From: Streptomyces sp. V4I2
GTDB lineage: Bacteria > Actinomycetota > Actinomycetes > Streptomycetales > Streptomycetaceae
Length of the DNA: 64,000 bases
Direction: 5' to 3'
Assembly (NCBI RefSeq): GCF_030817655.1
Contig: NZ_JAUSZM010000004.1
Location: 186,001-250,000, forward strand
Positions 60,188-64,000 of the stretch are shown here, piece after piece. Every line of letters begins with the position of its first letter. Positions within the stretch are counted from its first letter, which is position 1. The position numbers and the translations under genes were made by a program. The notes below the pieces were generated by a model. The model saw only the letters and a program-made list of their open reading frames with translations. It was not told the origin of the DNA and did not search any database.

Positions 60188-61726
60188 CTAGATCAAGCCG
60201 ACCGCTGACAACGAAGCGCCCACTGCGGCATCCGGCAGAGTGTGACTATGGTCAAGGCTCTTCAGTACAGCCCCGCTACGAGGAACCTGATCAACATGAA
60301 AAGTTGACCAGTTCCGGCACCTTGGACACGTGCGGCCAATCAGAAACGGACGCAGGAGATGGAGTCCGTGCTCGCGGTCAATCAGATACAGGCTGTCAGG
60401 CTCAAGGTCGTTGCGGCCGCTCGAGATGGTGTTGGTCGGGACTACCGGGTGGTCACCCATCATGCTCCGGAAGTCCACCGTCGCGGACCCTAGCAACTGA
60501 TCCCACCGCACGTCCGTGAAGTGCGCCAGGCGCAGGTCGGCGAGAAAGCGCGCCCGGTCCAACAGTTTGGATAGATCAGCATGAGCGCCACTCAGGGCAG
60601 CGGGAAGTTCTACGGGGTCGGGGCCACGGTGGTGTGCCACGGCATTGCGCTGATCATAGAGCCGCTTGCGCGCCGCTACGGTCTCGGAACCTGCGAGCAG
60701 GGAACCGAACTCGTGTAGGGGGTGTTCCGCAGGTAGCGTTCTCCGCTTACGTCCGCTGACGATCTCCTCAAGAACCGCAACCCATTCCCCGAACCCGGGA
60801 CCTGTGCGCCCCCCTGCCAGTTTCTCCCGGATAGCGCGCACGGAGCTGAGCTCGATGCCCGCCTCACGGGCGAGCGCCGCGACTATCAGGGCACTGTAGC
60901 CGCACAGGATCTCGGCGGTGGCGAGCACCGCCTCATAGGCTTCTTTCGGTTCACCGGCGCTCATCCGCACTTCCACTTCTCGCCAGCGCGCGGCGATCGG
61001 AAATGGAAAACGTGTACGGATGATGTAGCCAAACTCATCCAACTGTGTTGCCGCTTCGACTCGCAGCCGTAGTGTCTGTCCAGAAGCGATGATCCGCTCA
61101 CGCGCCTGAACGACATTCCGGTCACGGAAAGCCGAGTGGAGTAGCTGAGTAGCGGCACGTCGCCAATCGCTCATCCGCTCTTGAACGATGGCCAGATCGT
61201 CCAAGGCCGCAGCTAGAGCGTCATCCAGGGCTGGGATTTCGAGGTTCACCAGCTCGCTCCGCTTCACACGGACGATTTCGGCTGTTCCGATAGCGATCGC
61301 CCGGAGGTCCGAGGAGCGCAAGAAAGCAAGAACCCACCGCACGTACCCGGGATCGAGTGGCTTATGGGCGCGCAGCACCAGCACGTATTCACTCGTAACA
61401 GCTGGTAGGTCTGCTTCCGTAACCACTGCGGCCCTGATGGTGCCGTCTGCAGCGAGAACCTCTGTCGCAACGATGTCGCCGACCTCGAGCCGCGGCAGGC
61501 TATCCGGAGGCACCACCCAACTGCTCGTCGGATCGGGGGCGGCGAGCGAACCGTCGTATCCGATGTCGCGGGCCACCACGATGCGAAGCGCTCCGGGCGT
61601 GCCCGCAGGGACCTTTTCGCGTTTGAATCGGAGCCCGCCCACCTGGCTAAACAGCGAGCCCAGCGGAGACCCGCTGGCCTCAACGGCTCCATCTGAGTCA
61701 GTGCTCCCCACGGTGCCCCCCGACAT
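60188..61726 (-). CDS. HsdS-like target-recognition domain fused to a HEPN-like domain
   Basis: A 512-residue protein. Residues 20-180 resemble a type I restriction S-subunit half (VPPDSLPRLEVGDIVATEVL, PLDPGYVRWVLAFLRSSDLR, IAIGTAEIVRVKRSELVNLE, IPALDDALAAALDDLAIVQE, the TRD-plus-helix pattern). Residues 240-380 are helical and contain RNAVAHH (R360-H365), the Rx4H signature of HEPN nucleases. The end has TCPRCRNWSTFH, a possible zinc site. No HsdM or HsdR genes are nearby. The function is unknown; a nucleic-acid-targeted defence role is plausible. Confidence 0.65.
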   Translation of the reverse strand: MSGGTVGSTDSDGAVEASGSPLGSLFSQVGGLRFKREKVPAGTPGALRIVVARDIGYDGSLAAPDPTSSWVVPPDSLPRLEVGDIVATEVLAADGTIRAAVVTEADLPAVTSEYVLVLRAHKPLDPGYVRWVLAFLRSSDLRAIAIGTAEIVRVKRSELVNLEIPALDDALAAALDDLAIVQERMSDWRRAATQLLHSAFRDRNVVQARERIIASGQTLRLRVEAATQLDEFGYIIRTRFPFPIAARWREVEVRMSAGEPKEAYEAVLATAEILCGYSALIVAALAREAGIELSSVRAIREKLAGGRTGPGFGEWVAVLEEIVSGRKRRTLPAEHPLHEFGSLLAGSETVAARKRLYDQRNAVAHHRGPDPVELPAALSGAHADLSKLLDRARFLADLRLAHFTDVRWDQLLGSATVDFRSMMGDHPVVPTNTISSGRNDLEPDSLYLIDREHGLHLLRPFLIGRTCPRCRNWSTFHVDQVPRSGAVLKSLDHSHTLPDAAVGASLSAVGLI

Positions 61727-61979
61727 CCCGCCCTACCTGTGGCGAGCCAGACTATTCCAGTTGATCGCCGAGCAGGATCAATATGCCCGTGAAGCGAGGT
61801 CAGACCATGCCTACGGTGCCGACGAGGACAACGGCCACGTTCAAGCCCTGTCCATAACACGGCCCCGGCAGCTTGCGCCGTGGGCCGGGAGCCGCCCCTC
61901 CACCTGCCCCTGCTTGTAGTGCAGGGGTGCGCTGGATGAGAGGCGTCGACTGAAACCCTCCCCTCGGCTTTCCGTGCGC

Positions 61980-63317
61980 TCAGAATCTATGTGGCCAGAA
62001 GAACGTGCCTGGGATACGTACGGCAGGCGGCCTCCGGGGGGTGACGGGTCCGATGGCGTCTTCGGCGGCCCGCAAGGCCTGGTCGTGGCTGCCGCTGCCG
62101 AGGTGATGAGCAGCGCAGCTTCCGCAGTCGCCGGTCCGGGCGTGTGCATCGGGTGTGCCGTTGAGGCCCCGTACGTGGGCGAAGGCGTGTTCGGGGAAGT
62201 CGGCCCGCACCGTGTGCCAACTGCCGCGTTGCTCCTCTTCGGTGAGGCCCGCGGCGACTTCCGGGCGCATCGGCGCGTACACCTGGCCGTCGTGCTCGCG
62301 GAGCATGAAGACGCGGTCGACGTAGTCGACGGTGTCCCCCTTCGGCTGCTCGGAATCTAGCCAGGCCAGGGCGTCGCTGCGGCTTCCGGGCCCCCAGAGG
62401 TAGTCCGAGGGGAACTGCGTGGTCTCGAACCGGGCGTCGAACGCTGACCAGTACGCGTCCTCGTACCGGCTTCCGGGGCGGGAAGCGCTGCGGATCAGGA
62501 GGTAGCGATATCCGTCGGCACCGGTGTCGTCGCGCAGGACGTCGGCCTGGGCCATGTGGACGCTTCCCTCGTCGTTCCAGGCCATGACGACGATGTCGCG
62601 TTCCACCGGGGCGGGGTACAGGCGCCCGCCAGGGGTCGGGTGTCCCCACAGCTGGTTGATGAACTCTGCCAGGTCGTGCAGGGTTCGTGCCGTCTCCACG
62701 GGCGTCGTGCGGTGGTAGCCGGTCGGGTGCGCGACAGCATTGCGCAGCTTGGACTTCGCGTGCTCGATGCCGCGCGTGCGTTGCCCCCGCAGCAGACCAG
62801 CCGCCCGCGCCCAGGCCCGCAGCCCGCCGAGCATCCCGTTGAAGTCGATCAGCGTGCTGCCGGCCTTCAACTGCCACCGCGGCGACGGCTGCCGCTGCGG
62901 TCCCCGCTGTCTCCTCCTGCCCAGCTTCTTTACCGCGGCGAGCACGTCATCGTAGGTGCGCACCTCCTCGGTTACTGCAGACTCGCAGCCGTTGGCGTCC
63001 TCGAAGGTGACCGCACCGGCGCACCACTGGACGAACCGCTCTCGCAGCGCCTGCTCCATCACCAGCAGGGCACGGTCGTCGACCACGGTGAAGACGTCAT
63101 ACTCGAGCAGGCCGTAGGCGAAGAGGCGCTGAAGCCGATCGAACTCCCGGCGCGTTCCCTCCGCCACATCCGAAGCAAGCTCGCAGTCCGCGACGAGCCG
63201 CTGCAGGAAGTCGGCGGACTGCTCGGCTGGCATCGCGCTGCCCAGCCCGAGCGGGGTGAAGACGAGCGCGGTGCTGTCCGGCGTCTGCAGCTCCTCCAGT
63301 GAGTGGATCTCTGTCAC
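61980..63317 (-). CDS. Hypothetical protein with HEPN-like RNAVAH motif
   Basis: A 445-residue protein of unknown family. The first half is helical (FDRLQRLFAYGLLEYDVFTV, VMEQALRERFVQWCAGAV) and contains SKLRNAVAHPTG (R192-H197), a HEPN-like Rx4H motif. The second half is mixed (DIVVMAWNDEGSVHMAQADV, YWSAFDARFETTQFPSDYLW), with a short Cys/His cluster near the end (DCGSCAAHH). It is on the same strand as the preceding protein, 253 bp away, and could be its partner. Confidence 0.65.
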   Translation of the reverse strand: MTEIHSLEELQTPDSTALVFTPLGLGSAMPAEQSADFLQRLVADCELASDVAEGTRREFDRLQRLFAYGLLEYDVFTVVDDRALLVMEQALRERFVQWCAGAVTFEDANGCESAVTEEVRTYDDVLAAVKKLGRRRQRGPQRQPSPRWQLKAGSTLIDFNGMLGGLRAWARAAGLLRGQRTRGIEHAKSKLRNAVAHPTGYHRTTPVETARTLHDLAEFINQLWGHPTPGGRLYPAPVERDIVVMAWNDEGSVHMAQADVLRDDTGADGYRYLLIRSASRPGSRYEDAYWSAFDARFETTQFPSDYLWGPGSRSDALAWLDSEQPKGDTVDYVDRVFMLREHDGQVYAPMRPEVAAGLTEEEQRGSWHTVRADFPEHAFAHVRGLNGTPDAHARTGDCGSCAAHHLGSGSHDQALRAAEDAIGPVTPRRPPAVRIPGTFFWPHRF

Positions 63318-63573
63318 GGCTACGACCCCCTATGTGGTTAACCCGCCAGAATGCACGGGGAGTTCGCCCTCTGCCACTTCTTTTGCTGCGTGGGATGAGG
63401 GAGCGAGTCGCACGTCCCGCCTGCCTCGCGGTGCCCGGCAGCGCGCTCGCTGCGTTGTCAGGACGACAGACGTACGCTCCGAAAGTCGGCCTCCGTCGTA
63501 TGACCGCGCACAGCCGTGAGGTGTGCGGCGGGGCTTTACGCTGGCCGTCGGGGGCAAGTGGGAGGCGGGGAAG

Positions 63574-64000
63574 GTGAAACGGGAGCGGGCCACCGCGCTG
63601 GTGGAGGACATGCTGCGGCGACTGGATAAGGGCACCGACTGGCCTCTGACTCTGGTCGACGAGATCCACCTCTTCGGCTCCTACGCCCGTGGCGCACTCC
63701 AGCCGCATGACGTGGACGTCGCGGTCGACGTCCGCCGCGATGAGCGAATGACCCAACACGTCGTCGCCTGCCTCTTCTCCGGCCGCAGCCCATACAGCGA
63801 ACTCCGCGGGCAACTGGTCGGAGGACGCAGCCGCGGCATCCAGCTCCAATTCGACACCGCCCAGCGCATGCAGCTCGAGAGCGAGGGCGTGCCCATGCTG
63901 CGGCTGTGGCGCCGCGGCGACACCTTTCAGCACGCCCTCCAGATTCTGCGAGGCATCGAGCCGGATCCCGAAGCCGGGCGTGCCCCGCGCGACGACATGA
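63574..64000 (+). CDS. Nucleotidyltransferase-domain protein (partial, runs off the window)
   Basis: From GTG 63574 (GGAGGCGGGGAAG directly upstream; GTG 63523 is an alternative) the frame encodes RERATALVEDMLRRLDKGTD, then VDEIHLFGSYARGALQPHDV with DVAVDVRRDE: the GSY-ARG-x8-DVDV motif of minimal nucleotidyltransferases (MNT/KNTase family). The frame is open at position 64000. Proteins of this type often pair with HEPN proteins in toxin-antitoxin systems, and HEPN-like motifs occur in the adjacent divergent genes, but such a pairing is unproven here. Confidence 0.75.
   Translation, partial: MKRERATALVEDMLRRLDKGTDWPLTLVDEIHLFGSYARGALQPHDVDVAVDVRRDERMTQHVVACLFSGRSPYSELRGQLVGGRSRGIQLQFDTAQRMQLESEGVPMLRLWRRGDTFQHALQILRGIEPDPEAGRAPRDDM

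Noticed and set aside
63097..63933. A 278-codon minus-strand frame at the right end.
   Set aside because: It overlaps the start of the 445-residue gene and lies opposite a clear nucleotidyltransferase motif.

Overview
The window is high-GC actinobacterial DNA, most like a Streptomyces chromosome arm or large linear plasmid. The basis is the strong G/C third-position bias, the many GTG starts, and typical actinomycete families (DUF6207, DUF721, DnaE2 with an ImuB-like protein, Ku with a lysine-rich tail, secreted HNH proteins). No tRNA or rRNA gene was seen. Pseudogenes and gene fragments are unusually common, which fits an accessory, recombining region. Positions 1-13.65 kb hold a type I-E CRISPR-Cas locus: array 1 (11 spacers, read on the minus strand), cas3, cas8e, cas11, cas7e, cas5e, cas6e, a cas1 gene reduced to a 28-codon scar, cas2e, leader and array 2 (10 spacers), an inserted gene fragment, the 3' half of a second cas1 with a frameshift, a second cas2e, a second leader and array 3 (12 spacers). 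Interference genes look intact, but no functional cas1 remains here, so the local adaptation module is broken. Between cas3 and cas8e lie a minus-strand two-helix membrane protein gene and two degenerate CRISPR-like repeats, one with compensatory stem changes. Positions 13.7-33.2 kb contain regulator/enzyme pairs (ABM-like/TetR, HxlR/RidA, SnoaL-like/TetR, TetR relic/quinone oxidoreductase), a sigma-factor-like gene overlapping an unknown gene, two tandem three-Cys-motif (phage Gp37/Gp68-like) genes, two transposase genes, a pair of tyrosine recombinases and the three-Cys partner gene tcmP. Positions 33.4-40.8 kb contain a Doc-like toxin with a truncated antitoxin, an AbiE-type toxin-antitoxin pair, a HIT protein and relics of DUF721, ligase, MFS, prepilin peptidase, HAD, HTH and GyrB-like genes. 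Positions 40.8-49.4 kb hold an XRE/TPR regulator divergent from a six-gene cluster: P-loop protein, PTS enzyme-I-like phosphotransferase, Gfo/Idh oxidoreductase, GT4 glycosyltransferase, 2OG-Fe(II) oxygenase and UDP-glucose dehydrogenase. This could make or modify an unidentified glycoside. Positions 49.6-60 kb are rich in DNA repair and nucleic-acid functions: ImuB-like protein, DnaE2 behind a LexA-like box, an SNase-like nuclease, Ku, a ligase relic, a cold-shock protein and an HNH protein. The right end has two proteins that each carry an RNAVAH (HEPN-like) motif, one joined to an HsdS-like domain, and a partial nucleotidyltransferase gene.
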